Counted from the stretch's first letter, positions 1 through 8,843 are shown. The stretch is 64,000 nucleotides of DNA from a virus (IMGVR_UViG_3300027801_002650:16840-80839), one strand, 5' to 3'. The notes: generated by a model from the letters alone, not told the origin. Numbers and translations: made by a program.

Positions 1-2
1 AT

Positions 3-209
3 CACTTAGCTGAGTCAAACTCATCCTACTGGCACCACTTCAAATACTCAGGGTTGTGTACAATGTGTGCTGGTGCAGTATTTTTGCTAGGAATAGTTCA
101 TACATTTTTTCCGTTTATCGGTGACTGGTGGACAATTAGACTGTCAGAGAAAATATCAAAAATAACATATGAACAATTTGGATATAAGAAACTACAAAAA
201 AGAGACTGA
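3..209 (+). CDS. DUF6356-like small membrane protein, 3' part
   Basis: An open frame enters from the left edge and stops at 207-209, giving 68 residues. It has an HLAE..SSYWHHF opening, then a hydrophobic stretch (AGAVFLLGIVHTFFPFIG) and a short charged tail. This layout (His-x2-Glu, SYxxHF, one hydrophobic hairpin with HxxxPF) is that of the DUF6356 family, small proteins often labelled capsule biosynthesis in proteobacteria. The role is unknown. The C-terminal coding overlaps the next gene by 41 bases. The true start lies outside the window or just at its edge. The family call rests on remembered pattern, not a search; the reading frame itself is fairly secure. Confidence 0.55.
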   Translation, partial: HLAESNSSYWHHFKYSGLCTMCAGAVFLLGIVHTFFPFIGDWWTIRLSEKISKITYEQFGYKKLQKRD

Positions 210-1125
210 GGAAATCATTCGTAAGTGGGAAAGAAAAGAGGATTTCACTTATTATACGTCAGGGTCAACAGGGGTGCCCAAGAAAATAACACATTCCTGG
301 AAATTGATGACAGCTGTTGCTGAGGAGAATTGCCTCTATAATAACTATACAAAGAATGATGTAATAGTAAACGCATGCCTTCCAGCATCCTCAATCGGAT
401 ATCCAGTTCTTTCTGTTTTACCTGCTTTGCTGACAGGATGCAGGTTGCAAACAATTGAGTTTAATCCTTATTCATATCTTGATGTGGTAAAGGAAGCAAC
501 TCATATGTTTATTCTTCCAGCAGTGTATAGAGTTATTAAAAAAACTGATAAATGGAAAAAATTTGATTGTACTGGGAAAATAGTATCTTGTGGTGCTGAC
601 ATTGTACCCGAGGGAATCAAGGAAGACGTTTTATCAAAAGGTGCTAAGAAGTTCCATCATTTATATGGATCGACAGAAGTGCCTCCTGCGATTTCCGACT
701 CAGAAGATGAAAGACAGATCGGCCAAAACCTTTCGCCTTTGATTGATTACTATGTCGAGAATGATGAACTGTTTATCAAATGGAAAAGTCAGGAATCATA
801 TTGGCAATCTGGGGACTTGGTCGATGAGAACATGAGAGTAACAGGCAGAAAGAAAAATATCCTAGCATTGAACTGTTCTCGCATACAACCTGAGACCATT
901 GAGAGATACGTACTGGATAACACCAACGTAAATAAATGCCTGCTTACAACCAAAAAAGACAAGGTATGGATGTATTTTGATGGTGACGAAGAAAATGATG
1001 TTGTTAAAGAAAGGGTACAGGAGTGGTATAAAGATTCTCCTGTCACAGTAAAAAAAGTTGGCAAAATATTAGTCAACAAAATGAATAAACTAATAAGAAC
1101 CGCACAGTACGAAGGAGTTTCATGA
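169..1125 (+). CDS. Minimal ANL-superfamily adenylate-forming enzyme (acyl-CoA synthetase-like)
   Basis: The protein has 318 residues. The ATP-binding P-loop TSGSTGVPKK is at about residues 30-39, the A5 motif LYGSTE at about 165, the GD of A7 at about 217, the hinge TGRKKN at about 226, and a C-terminal NKMNKLIR that fits the A10 motif with its catalytic lysine. ANL enzymes activate a carboxylate with ATP to an acyl-adenylate and usually pass it to a thiol. Most have about 500 residues; this one lacks much of the N-terminal lobe and resembles the short MenE-like type. All core motifs are present, so it is probably active. It starts with ATG and its stop overlaps the next start as ATGA. It could supply an activated acyl or amino acid to the downstream pathway; substrate unknown. 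Confidence 0.85.
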   Translation: MNNLDIRNYKKETEEIIRKWERKEDFTYYTSGSTGVPKKITHSWKLMTAVAEENCLYNNYTKNDVIVNACLPASSIGYPVLSVLPALLTGCRLQTIEFNPYSYLDVVKEATHMFILPAVYRVIKKTDKWKKFDCTGKIVSCGADIVPEGIKEDVLSKGAKKFHHLYGSTEVPPAISDSEDERQIGQNLSPLIDYYVENDELFIKWKSQESYWQSGDLVDENMRVTGRKKNILALNCSRIQPETIERYVLDNTNVNKCLLTTKKDKVWMYFDGDEENDVVKERVQEWYKDSPVTVKKVGKILVNKMNKLIRTAQYEGVS

Positions 1126-1886
1126 TCGGTTTTATCAATATAGTCAAATGTCTTATTGAAGATTATAAGGTGGATAACGCATTTGATCTAGAACAGCTGA
1201 TTCTCTTAAAACGAGAACATAATATGCAATTCTCGAATATGGGGGAGCCACCTACAAAGTTCGTTTATTATGACGAAGACCTAAAAGAATATAATATGAT
1301 ATTCATGTATCTCAGAGAAGCAGATATGATTGAGCAATATGTTGATTCCGTTAAGGATTCAGGGCAAACCAAATTTCCAGAAGAGTATATTGTTTCAAGA
1401 TATGGCTCAATGTCAGACCTGAATGTTGCGATTAGACCTATCGACATTCCTGACACTCTTATTTCAAAGATGAGGGCAACTTTAGAGTTAGGGCACATTA
1501 GATGGTCTGACAAAAAGAGATTTGCTAGCATTGATATTTCTACCGAAGATAAGTTTGTTAAGTGGATAAATACTAATGAGATAGATAAGATTTGGACAAC
1601 CATACCAGAGGAATTGGATGGTGAAAACAAAGCAGAGCAATTTGAAATCTGGATTAGTCAAAAAGGAATAGCACTCAACGTTGAGTATCAAGTGAATGCT
1701 GATAACGATAACGTGAGATATTCTAAAGACCAAGAACAAATATCAGATGTGGTTCCTGCTGGTCTTAGTTTATACCAGGACGAACTCAAACAAGTTATTG
1801 ATCAAGCAAAAACTGCTAAATTTTCTGATGAATTCTTTTCAGCATTAACTGGCGCAGGTGCAACAGTAGACAAAACACAATTTTGA
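1122..1886 (+). CDS. Protein of unknown function within the radical-SAM cluster
   Basis: The 254-residue protein starts at the ATGA overlap with the adenylating enzyme, so the two are likely translationally coupled. It is acidic, has no cysteines, no signal peptide and no membrane segment. The C-terminal 50 residues (PAGLSLYQDELKQVIDQAKT and a Gly/Ala-rich end) look helical. No catalytic motif was recognised. Its position between an adenylating enzyme and the first radical-SAM gene suggests a partner or substrate of one of them, but that is inference only. Confidence 0.7.
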   Translation: MIGFINIVKCLIEDYKVDNAFDLEQLILLKREHNMQFSNMGEPPTKFVYYDEDLKEYNMIFMYLREADMIEQYVDSVKDSGQTKFPEEYIVSRYGSMSDLNVAIRPIDIPDTLISKMRATLELGHIRWSDKKRFASIDISTEDKFVKWINTNEIDKIWTTIPEELDGENKAEQFEIWISQKGIALNVEYQVNADNDNVRYSKDQEQISDVVPAGLSLYQDELKQVIDQAKTAKFSDEFFSALTGAGATVDKTQF

Positions 1887-2962
1887 GCAAATATTTTTGT
1901 GCATCACCTTTTACCAGAATGACCAGGTCTCCGAATGGTGACCTGAGAACCTGCGTGTATTCCCCACCTTTAGAGGGAGAATACACAAACATTCTTAGTG
2001 CTTTCAAGTCTGACGAAATGGAGACAATTCGCCAAGAGATGAGAGACGGTAAACGAAGACCTGAATGTGAGTGGTGTTATTTTTATGATGAATCCAACCA
2101 ATATTCCTGCCGACAAGACATAAACGAACGATACCCAGAACCACCATCTACACAGTTACGAGAATTAGATTTTGCTGCCTCAAACAAGTGCAACTACATT
2201 TGCGTAACTTGTGACGAGTCTGCTTCATCTGGATGGGAACAGAGAAACAAAGAATTTAGATTTGCTGCTAATGAAATCAAACATAAATTACCTGCTGACC
2301 TATCAGGGATTAGCAATCTAAAACAATTAACAATCATGGGTGGTGAGCCAACTATTGAACCTTACTACACTAATGAGTTCTGGGATTTGATCGAGAGTAA
2401 GACAGACAAGAACTTGTGGTTCCAGATGGTCACAAACTGCTCAGCATTCCCCAGCAAAAGATGGATGGATTTTCTCTCGGGTCTTGAGCATGTCAGCATA
2501 GGAATATCGTTAGACGGCATAGGAGAAGTCGGAGAGTTCTGCCGACTAGGTTGGAAAGAACGACCTTGGCGCAAAAACTTTTTGAAATGGATGAAGTTTT
2601 TTGATAGAGGATATGAGCTTGGGTCAAGGCATGACGGACCTTGGATAAATATTGTACTTAGCAATTATAATATATTATTCAGTGCTAAGACTTTGAAATA
2701 CGTTTCAGAGTTTGGTATGAGGCATCGAGTCATGCTCACAACTGCCTTTGAACCTGACTACCTCTGTCCTGCATATCTTCCCGATAAATTTAAAGAAGAA
2801 ATAGAGTTAATGGAGTATTTTGACGACAATCATCGAGACTTTGTTATTGACGTGTTAAAAACAGGTGAGTACAGCGAACCTGTGTATAAGAAGTTCCAAG
2901 ACTACACTAAATATTTAAACGCATTTGTGAAAGTACCAGAACCATGTCTACATTTTGTATGA
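1883..2962 (+). CDS. Radical-SAM protein with N-terminal twitch-like domain (rSAM 1)
   Basis: The 359-residue protein starts with TTG inside the TTGA stop overlap of the previous gene. An N-terminal twitch-like cysteine domain has FCASPF (C6), C24, and a CxxC pair at C62/C65 in the context MxxGxxxPxCxxC. The radical-SAM cluster motif CX3CX2C follows at C103, C107 and C110, then MGGEPT at about 152-157, which contacts SAM. The C-terminus has the conserved SxDGIGEVGEFCR stretch. The pattern matches the family called twitch domain-containing radical SAM protein (N_twi_rSAM). Such enzymes cleave SAM with a 4Fe-4S cluster to start radical chemistry; the substrate is not known. It is closely similar to the genes at 2944 and 5874. 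Confidence 0.92.
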   Translation: MSKYFCASPFTRMTRSPNGDLRTCVYSPPLEGEYTNILSAFKSDEMETIRQEMRDGKRRPECEWCYFYDESNQYSCRQDINERYPEPPSTQLRELDFAASNKCNYICVTCDESASSGWEQRNKEFRFAANEIKHKLPADLSGISNLKQLTIMGGEPTIEPYYTNEFWDLIESKTDKNLWFQMVTNCSAFPSKRWMDFLSGLEHVSIGISLDGIGEVGEFCRLGWKERPWRKNFLKWMKFFDRGYELGSRHDGPWINIVLSNYNILFSAKTLKYVSEFGMRHRVMLTTAFEPDYLCPAYLPDKFKEEIELMEYFDDNHRDFVIDVLKTGEYSEPVYKKFQDYTKYLNAFVKVPEPCLHFV

Positions 2963-4092
2963 GTCCATTCGTAAGAATGACGCAATGGTGGAATGGTAAT
3001 CTTAATACCTGCACTCATTATGGTGAAATGTCTGGTGACGGGACTGACATTGAGAAACAGGTGTTCATACCCGATGGTAAATATGATAGCCTCGCAGAAG
3101 CATTCGAGGGTGAAGAGATGGAAGACCTCAGACAGAAAATGCTGAACGGCAAGAAGCTCGAGGGATGCCGTTACTGTTATCATTTAGAATCTTTAGGACT
3201 CATGAGTTTGAGGGAGAGCATCAACTCCTGCTATGATGTTTCTGCAAGAAAAAAAGAGTTGAAGGAAATAGAGATTTATCCTTCAAACAAATGCAACTTT
3301 AGATGTACTATCTGTAACTCAGAAGCAAGCAGTGTATGGGGGAATACCACAATGCAAACTCCTGGAAGAATTCCTTCAAATCCATATATGCTTGACGGAC
3401 TTGGTGATATGAATTTGATTACTATCTCAGGTGGTGAGCCAATTATCATGCCAGATTATGATGGAGACTTCTTTGAGGGCAGGTCTACGAAAATGTTCAC
3501 GATGGCAACCAATAACTCAGTATTTCCTAGTGACCAGTTCTTTGAGTTCTTGGAAAGGTGTGAGGATATTTTAATATATCTTAGTTTGGACGGTATAGGG
3601 GAAGTTGGAGAATGGTGTCGCAAGGGTTTGAAGATGTCGAGATTTGAGAGGAATATGTACAAATGGCAACACTGGTTTGAGAATAGTAAGTTTGAGAGAA
3701 AGGGTAATCCTGATTACAAACTGCGACCACCTTACCTTACTGGTCTGAGAATAATGTATGTGATGCAACCATATAATATTCTAAATATGTATGAGACTCT
3801 AGAATGGGCAGAAGAACACGACATTATTTTAGATATGAGAAATTGCTACTCGCCAGAAAAATTGAATGTTGCCTACTTGCCCGATAGTATTAAGAATGAT
3901 ATTATGCAGGAAACAAAATTCTACAACGACGACCATAGAGAGTTCGTTGAGAAAATACTTGCATCTGCTAAATATGATGAGAGCAGGACAAGAGACTTTA
4001 TAGAGTATACAAAATACTTGATGGTGCTTGACGAAATACCTAGTCAATCATTGGAGATTTATAAAAAATGTTTGGATATAATCTCAGATTGA
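2944..4092 (+). CDS. Radical-SAM protein with N-terminal twitch-like domain (rSAM 2)
   Basis: The protein has 382 residues and overlaps the previous gene by 19 bases. The N-terminal domain has FCMSPF (C5), C23 and the pair C75/C78 in MLNGKKLEGCRYC. The radical-SAM motif is at C117, C121 and C124, followed by SGGEPI. It shares the DGIGEVGEWCRKGLK stretch and the C-terminal YLPDxxK and EYTKYL segments with rSAM 1 and rSAM 3, which marks the three as recent paralogs. Substrate unknown. Confidence 0.92.
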   Translation: MSTFCMSPFVRMTQWWNGNLNTCTHYGEMSGDGTDIEKQVFIPDGKYDSLAEAFEGEEMEDLRQKMLNGKKLEGCRYCYHLESLGLMSLRESINSCYDVSARKKELKEIEIYPSNKCNFRCTICNSEASSVWGNTTMQTPGRIPSNPYMLDGLGDMNLITISGGEPIIMPDYDGDFFEGRSTKMFTMATNNSVFPSDQFFEFLERCEDILIYLSLDGIGEVGEWCRKGLKMSRFERNMYKWQHWFENSKFERKGNPDYKLRPPYLTGLRIMYVMQPYNILNMYETLEWAEEHDIILDMRNCYSPEKLNVAYLPDSIKNDIMQETKFYNDDHREFVEKILASAKYDESRTRDFIEYTKYLMVLDEIPSQSLEIYKKCLDIISD

Positions 4093-4673
4093 ATGTCGAT
4101 GATCATGTCTGGACTAACTCCAAAGAACTGTACAGTCCAGAAAGGCATGTCATCATTGACAAATACAGAGACGGGTGCACAAGAGTTCCTTGTTGCCGGA
4201 ATGACAATATAGGATTAGAAAACTCTAGTTGGCCATTGCCTGTATTTATTATTTGGGCAAATGGTATTTATGTCAACCATCTCATGTGTTTTATGACTGA
4301 GGATGAAGCATTACGTTGGGTGCAACAGTGGATTAGAGAGGAAAAGGGTAAAAACTGTGGGAGATGGAACTTCCCCCACATCCACGCACATAACGTATTC
4401 GGCAATGATGTTTCATCTTTTTTACATCCTGTCTTTGATGGAGGCAAATTTATCGAGACAGTGACAGATGGACAGATAACAAATGAAAACTTCTGGAATG
4501 GTGGAACAATGGAAACATATCAAAATCACACCATTTTTAAAACAGATGCGGTAAACTCCTTTGATGTTATGGATCATTGGTTTGGTGTAGAAACCTACGC
4601 CAATGAGTTTATCGAATCCTTTTATGATGAACCCTGGCCAAGCGATTGGGATCTTGATTTGGTAATGAGTTAA
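4068..4673 (+). CDS. Protein of unknown function in the radical-SAM cluster
   Basis: The 201-residue protein overlaps the preceding gene by 25 bases. It is rich in Trp, His and aromatic residues. It has a DGCTRVPCC cluster near residue 36 that faintly recalls the DGxxxxCC turn of twitch domains, but there is no CX3CX2C, so it is not a radical-SAM enzyme. It also has FPHIHAH and an acidic end. No family recognised. It could be a partner or a substrate-binding protein. Confidence 0.7.
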   Translation: MFGYNLRLNVDDHVWTNSKELYSPERHVIIDKYRDGCTRVPCCRNDNIGLENSSWPLPVFIIWANGIYVNHLMCFMTEDEALRWVQQWIREEKGKNCGRWNFPHIHAHNVFGNDVSSFLHPVFDGGKFIETVTDGQITNENFWNGGTMETYQNHTIFKTDAVNSFDVMDHWFGVETYANEFIESFYDEPWPSDWDLDLVMS

Positions 4674-4680
4674 AAAAATT

Positions 4681-5166
4681 ATGGAATTTCAGTTTGAAGT
4701 AAGAAGCAAAATATACCCAAGCAAAACCTGGGACACCACCGACCAGTTCTGTATCGATCATGATCATTCTATACCAATGCATTATCAAAAACGCATACTT
4801 GAAATAGCATCGGAGTATGGCGTTTACAGAAAAATAGAAATGCTAAACGACGGCAAGGGCATGAAGTTGTATGCTCGTCTACCTTCCCCAACAATGTTTT
4901 CTGAATGGCTAGCCAAAAGAATAGACTATTTCTATGAGGCAAAGAACTCAGAAACAGAAGAAGACATGGAGGGAGAGATCCCTTATTTTCCAAACTCTTT
5001 TCAAAAACGATGCTGGCATTTGTCAAACTTCTCTCCCTTGATTCCCTACGATATTTTTTGGGAGAATGTGCATAAAGCATTTGACCTCGCAGAACACGAA
5101 TGCAAACTCAACTTAGACACTTTCAATGTTACAGCAAAAAAGGCATATCATGACCTTTATTCCTAA
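4681..5166 (+). CDS. Protein of unknown function in the radical-SAM cluster
   Basis: The 161-residue protein starts with ATG seven bases after the previous stop, the widest gap in the plus block. It has IDHDHSIPMHYQKRILE near the N-terminus and a WHLSNFSPLIPYDIFWENVHKAF helix-like stretch later. No cluster-binding motif, membrane segment or known catalytic motif was seen. It ends inside the next gene, so translation is probably coupled. Function unknown. Confidence 0.65.
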   Translation: MEFQFEVRSKIYPSKTWDTTDQFCIDHDHSIPMHYQKRILEIASEYGVYRKIEMLNDGKGMKLYARLPSPTMFSEWLAKRIDYFYEAKNSETEEDMEGEIPYFPNSFQKRCWHLSNFSPLIPYDIFWENVHKAFDLAEHECKLNLDTFNVTAKKAYHDLYS

Positions 5167-5902
5167 AGAAGATTTTGAAAGACTGCATCATCAAAACATC
5201 ATACCAACAGATATGAAAATAAATGTAGAAGATTTTAAGTCTGAGATCAAAAATTATGACCAACACTTTTCCCAATGGGGAGACAAGTTCACAGACCTGG
5301 CTAGACTTGGATTGCCGTTGGTCAATAAAAATGGTAAACTTGGCAACAATCCCGAACCTGCTTGTTGGCCATTGGACAGATGGAACTTTGTTAACTTGGG
5401 ATACGAAGATACGGACGAAGGATTTACAGAGTTCTATAAAAATATACAGGAAAATATATTGTCTGACAAACTTGAACTTGAAATAGATTTTACTGAACCA
5501 ACAAAAGCATTGGATATGAAATCCCTTGATCCTCTGAATGACATCAAAGAATACATGGTTCGTAGTTGTATTCTTAAATGGGACACCCGTGCCCACTTCA
5601 AACCTCACTATGATACGTGGCACCCTGTTAGATGGCTGAGACTTTGGGGTACAACAGATCCCGACAGCATGTATTTAAGATTTAGAGCAGAAGACGATAA
5701 TACAGATGGCTTTTGTATGTGGAATGAAACCAACCAAGAGCATGAAATTTATAAAGCAGAAGAGAACATTGAAGCAGGTAGACTGTACCTGATGAATACG
5801 TTGAAATGGCATGACGCATTTGCCTTCAACGATAATGTACACCAGTTCTTTATAGCATTAAATATTGATTCTTATGAACACATTTTGCATGGCACCATTT
5901 AG
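5150..5902 (+). CDS. 2OG/Fe(II)-oxygenase-like protein (Asp/Asn beta-hydroxylase-like)
   Basis: With the ATG at 5150 the protein has 250 residues and a 17-base overlap with the gene before; an in-frame ATG at 5126 would add eight residues. A facial-triad-like HxD is at H153 and D155 in HFKPHYDTWH, with a basic RWLRLW following, and a distal His at H231 in NVHQFFIALN. This order, and W/R-rich text between, fits the cupin-fold aspartyl/asparaginyl beta-hydroxylase-like oxygenases, which hydroxylate a substrate using Fe(II), O2 and 2-oxoglutarate. A substrate cannot be named. It sits between two unknown genes and rSAM 3, so it may oxidise the same molecule. Confidence 0.6.
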   Translation: MTFIPKEDFERLHHQNIIPTDMKINVEDFKSEIKNYDQHFSQWGDKFTDLARLGLPLVNKNGKLGNNPEPACWPLDRWNFVNLGYEDTDEGFTEFYKNIQENILSDKLELEIDFTEPTKALDMKSLDPLNDIKEYMVRSCILKWDTRAHFKPHYDTWHPVRWLRLWGTTDPDSMYLRFRAEDDNTDGFCMWNETNQEHEIYKAEENIEAGRLYLMNTLKWHDAFAFNDNVHQFFIALNIDSYEHILHGTI

Positions 5903-6941
5903 CAGGATGACTGGCGGTCCCGAAGGGACTTACCGTACCTGTTGCTATCACCCTCCTATCGAAAAAAGATACACTAATGTCCTTGATGCATTTGAGGGTG
6001 GGGAGATGCAAATCCTGAGGCAGAGAATGCTGGATGGTGAGCACATCAAAGAATGTGAATCTTGCTACTATTATGAATCCATAGGCGAACTGTCCCAGAG
6101 ACAGGTCATCAACCAAGAGCATACGTACATAAAAGAATATCATTTAGAAGGTCTTGAAATTTCCTTCAACAACAAATGTAACTTTGCATGTGTCACCTGT
6201 AAACCTGAGTCGAGTAGTATATGGGAAGATCGTGTGGGCAAGATAGACAAAATCACACCTGATTATTCCGGAGTTGATTTTAGCAAACTGAAACATCTGT
6301 CGTTTACGGGAGGTGAACCAACTATACAAAGGGAGTTCTCTCCTAAGTTTTTTGCGATGCTCGATGAGCAAGTAAAATACGATACATTATTTTTTTCAAT
6401 GAACACAAACTGCTCCAAGTTTGTTCATAGACCTTGGGTAGAGTTTATTAATAAGTTGAAGAGAGTAATGATAATGACAAGCATCGATGGGATAGGAGCT
6501 GTCGGAGAATGGGTCAGGTTAGGATTGAAGATGGATATCTGGGAAAAGAATGCTCTAAGGTGGAAAGACCTCTTGAAAGACAATAAAGAATATACTTACG
6601 GAGACATGACAAGTGGTGTCTGGTCAAATTTTGTAATGACAAACTATAACGTGTTCAACGTAGATGAAACTGAAAAATACCTTGCGTCACTTGGTATTCG
6701 GATGAGGAAAACAAATTGTTTTAGTCCAGAGTATCTTAGTCCAGAATATTTGCCTGACGAAATCAAAAAGGAATTACCTGCTAACGATTTTGTGCAGAAC
6801 ATTTTGAATGCAAATGAATATAATGAAAAACACTGCAAGGAATTCATGGTGTATACAAAATACCTTGAGACATTTGCTCCTGCACCTGAAGAAGCAAAAT
6901 TTGTCTATCGAAAATTAGAAGAATACTATGTGGCCAATTAG
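5874..6941 (+). CDS. Radical-SAM protein with N-terminal twitch-like domain (rSAM 3)
   Basis: The ATG at 5874 gives 355 residues beginning MNTFCMAPF, matching the paralog at 2944, so it is preferred to an upstream TTG at 5865. The twitch-like cysteines are C5, C23/C24 and C61/C64. The radical-SAM motif is at C102, C106 and C109, and TGGEPT follows. The DGIGAVGEWVRLGLK stretch and YLPDEIK end are shared with rSAM 1 and 2. It overlaps the gene before by 29 bases and the SPASM enzyme after it by 14 bases, forming a twitch/SPASM pair. Confidence 0.92.
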   Translation: MNTFCMAPFSRMTGGPEGTYRTCCYHPPIEKRYTNVLDAFEGGEMQILRQRMLDGEHIKECESCYYYESIGELSQRQVINQEHTYIKEYHLEGLEISFNNKCNFACVTCKPESSSIWEDRVGKIDKITPDYSGVDFSKLKHLSFTGGEPTIQREFSPKFFAMLDEQVKYDTLFFSMNTNCSKFVHRPWVEFINKLKRVMIMTSIDGIGAVGEWVRLGLKMDIWEKNALRWKDLLKDNKEYTYGDMTSGVWSNFVMTNYNVFNVDETEKYLASLGIRMRKTNCFSPEYLSPEYLPDEIKKELPANDFVQNILNANEYNEKHCKEFMVYTKYLETFAPAPEEAKFVYRKLEEYYVAN

Positions 6942-7881
6942 CATTGAAAAAGCAAAAAGATTGCAGATAGAAATAACAACATTCTGTAATGCTGCGTGTC
7001 CTTCGTGTGAGCGAGCCAACTATAAAGTGGGGACTATTTACAAGAGGCACCTGAACTCCATACACGTAAGTCTAAAACAACTGCAGAAATGGCTACCTTT
7101 GGAAGAAATGAAATCAATGGAAGTCTTCCATTTATGCGGTAACATAGATGAGCCAACGTTAAATCCTGAGATTTTTGAAATTTGTGAATGGCTAGAGCAG
7201 TATGCTCGAGTACATATTTCGACTAACGGAGGAACAAAGAACAAGGAATTTTGGAAAAAACTGGCGACTCTAAAAAACACGTCAGTTATCTTTGGTATCG
7301 ATGGTCTCGAAGACACGAACCATATCTATCGCAAGAATGTACGATGGGTAAAACTGCACGACAACTATAGTACTTATATAAAACACGGTGGACTAGCCTT
7401 CTGGCAGTTTATTATATTTGAACACAACAAGCACCAATTAGAGGATGCCAGAGAAAAATCTATAGAAGAAGGATTTGCATCTTTCAATACTATTCACTCT
7501 ATGCGAGAAAACCATGAGGTGGAAGCAGTTGCAAATGAAAGAGTCAAAGAAACATGCGTCAAATGTAAAGCAACATACGATAATGATGATTTGGGCGATG
7601 TAGGTTTTTATATAGACGTGAGGGGAACTGTTTGGCCTTGTTGTTGGATGGCAACAAGTTGGGTATCCAATAACGATATTGCACCAAAAACAAAACACTT
7701 TGGGCACTTCTTAGCTCATAATTTAAACTACGATACGTTGCAAGACATTATCAGTGGTGACCTGTTTACATACTTATGGGAGAACCTGGGTCAGTTCGAT
7801 ATATGTAACCAAAAATGTAAAGAAAACATAACCGATACCATTGTCTGGAATGCAGACTGGGAAAATATTATGAAAAGGTAA
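6928..7881 (+). CDS. Radical-SAM/SPASM protein (rSAM 4)
   Basis: The 317-residue protein has the radical-SAM motif CNAACPSC at C20, C24 and C27. In place of GGE it has CGNIDEPTLNP. STNGG and FGIDGLEDTNHIYR follow, with WQFIIFEHN in the middle. The C-terminal SPASM region has ETCVKC, DVRGTVWPCCW at about 231-239 and a final CNQKC. SPASM domains bind auxiliary Fe-S clusters and are typical of enzymes that modify peptides, proteins or small scaffolds. The gene is closely related to those at 14830, 17791 and 20307. Substrate unknown. Confidence 0.9.
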   Translation: MWPISIEKAKRLQIEITTFCNAACPSCERANYKVGTIYKRHLNSIHVSLKQLQKWLPLEEMKSMEVFHLCGNIDEPTLNPEIFEICEWLEQYARVHISTNGGTKNKEFWKKLATLKNTSVIFGIDGLEDTNHIYRKNVRWVKLHDNYSTYIKHGGLAFWQFIIFEHNKHQLEDAREKSIEEGFASFNTIHSMRENHEVEAVANERVKETCVKCKATYDNDDLGDVGFYIDVRGTVWPCCWMATSWVSNNDIAPKTKHFGHFLAHNLNYDTLQDIISGDLFTYLWENLGQFDICNQKCKENITDTIVWNADWENIMKR

Positions 7882-7883
7882 AT

Positions 7884-8843
7884 ATGATTTATGATGAATG
7901 GAATAATTTAGGCGAGGTCATAGTTGGTACCTCATATGAGGATTGCACTCTTGCTGGACTCGAGCAAATCGTCGATGAGACCAATGAAGATCTGGATACT
8001 CTTGCTAAAATGCTCGAGAATGAATGGTGCACTGTTCACAGACCTAAACAACCTGAGTTTGCTCAAACTAAAGAAGGTGGCGTGGAAATCCATCACCCCA
8101 TCATGCCGAGAGATTCCTTTGGATTTTTCGGGGACAAAATGATACAAACTCAAAACCTTAAAGAATCCAAGCAAGCAGAACTTGGCCTCTACGAACCTAT
8201 TGTGAACTCACATATGTTGAGTCGTAGATATGGATTATGGAGAATGCCGCACCCCTCAATCGATCCTGATCATGGGGTAGATGTATTATGGAGTGCGTCT
8301 AATCTTATGAAATGCGGGTATGATATATTGTACACCCAACCTGTGGAAAGAGATGAAACTAACGGGATTGGAACTCAAGCAGGACTGGACTGGATTGCTA
8401 CCAGACTTGGTACATATAATTTTATTGAAGTGCCGACGGGTGGTCATGTAAACAGCAAACTAACTCTTCTCAAGCCAGGTCTTCTAATGACACACAACGA
8501 AAAGTTTATTCCTAAAGAACTCAGAAAGTGGGATAAGATAATCGTTGAACAAATCAAAAAACCAAGATTCTCTGATACGTACACTCAAACATATTTGAAG
8601 AACTTTAAAAATTGGAAAGATTGGACTGGAAAACGGGACTCGATTCTAGAAATAAACTGCCTTGTTATCCGTCCTGATAAGATTATCACTACTGCCCAGA
8701 GTAAAGATAATATTAAGAAAATGGAAGACAAAGGAATTGAAGTGGTTATATGGGATCATAGACACAGATACTTTTGGGATGGTGGCGCACATGATTGCAC
8801 ACAAGATACTGCTCGCGGAGGCGAAAGAAAGAAATGGCGTTAA
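7884..8843 (+). CDS. Glycine-amidinotransferase-like enzyme (guanidino-modifying superfamily)
   Basis: The protein has 319 residues. It opens with EWNNLGEVIVGT, as amidinotransferases do, then PRDSFGFFGD (PRD at 75-77), GGHVNSKLTLLKPG with H188, and a C-terminal GGAHDCTQDTARGG with C305. These correspond to the Asp/His/Cys active site of the superfamily that includes glycine amidinotransferase (amidino transfer from arginine), arginine deiminase and DDAH. The HVN and GGxHxCT details look closest to the amidinotransferase branch. It has an AAGG sequence upstream of its ATG as a ribosome site. It suggests the pathway product carries a guanidino group or consumes arginine. Transferase versus hydrolase activity cannot be told here. 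Confidence 0.82.
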   Translation: MIYDEWNNLGEVIVGTSYEDCTLAGLEQIVDETNEDLDTLAKMLENEWCTVHRPKQPEFAQTKEGGVEIHHPIMPRDSFGFFGDKMIQTQNLKESKQAELGLYEPIVNSHMLSRRYGLWRMPHPSIDPDHGVDVLWSASNLMKCGYDILYTQPVERDETNGIGTQAGLDWIATRLGTYNFIEVPTGGHVNSKLTLLKPGLLMTHNEKFIPKELRKWDKIIVEQIKKPRFSDTYTQTYLKNFKNWKDWTGKRDSILEINCLVIRPDKIITTAQSKDNIKKMEDKGIEVVIWDHRHRYFWDGGAHDCTQDTARGGERKKWR

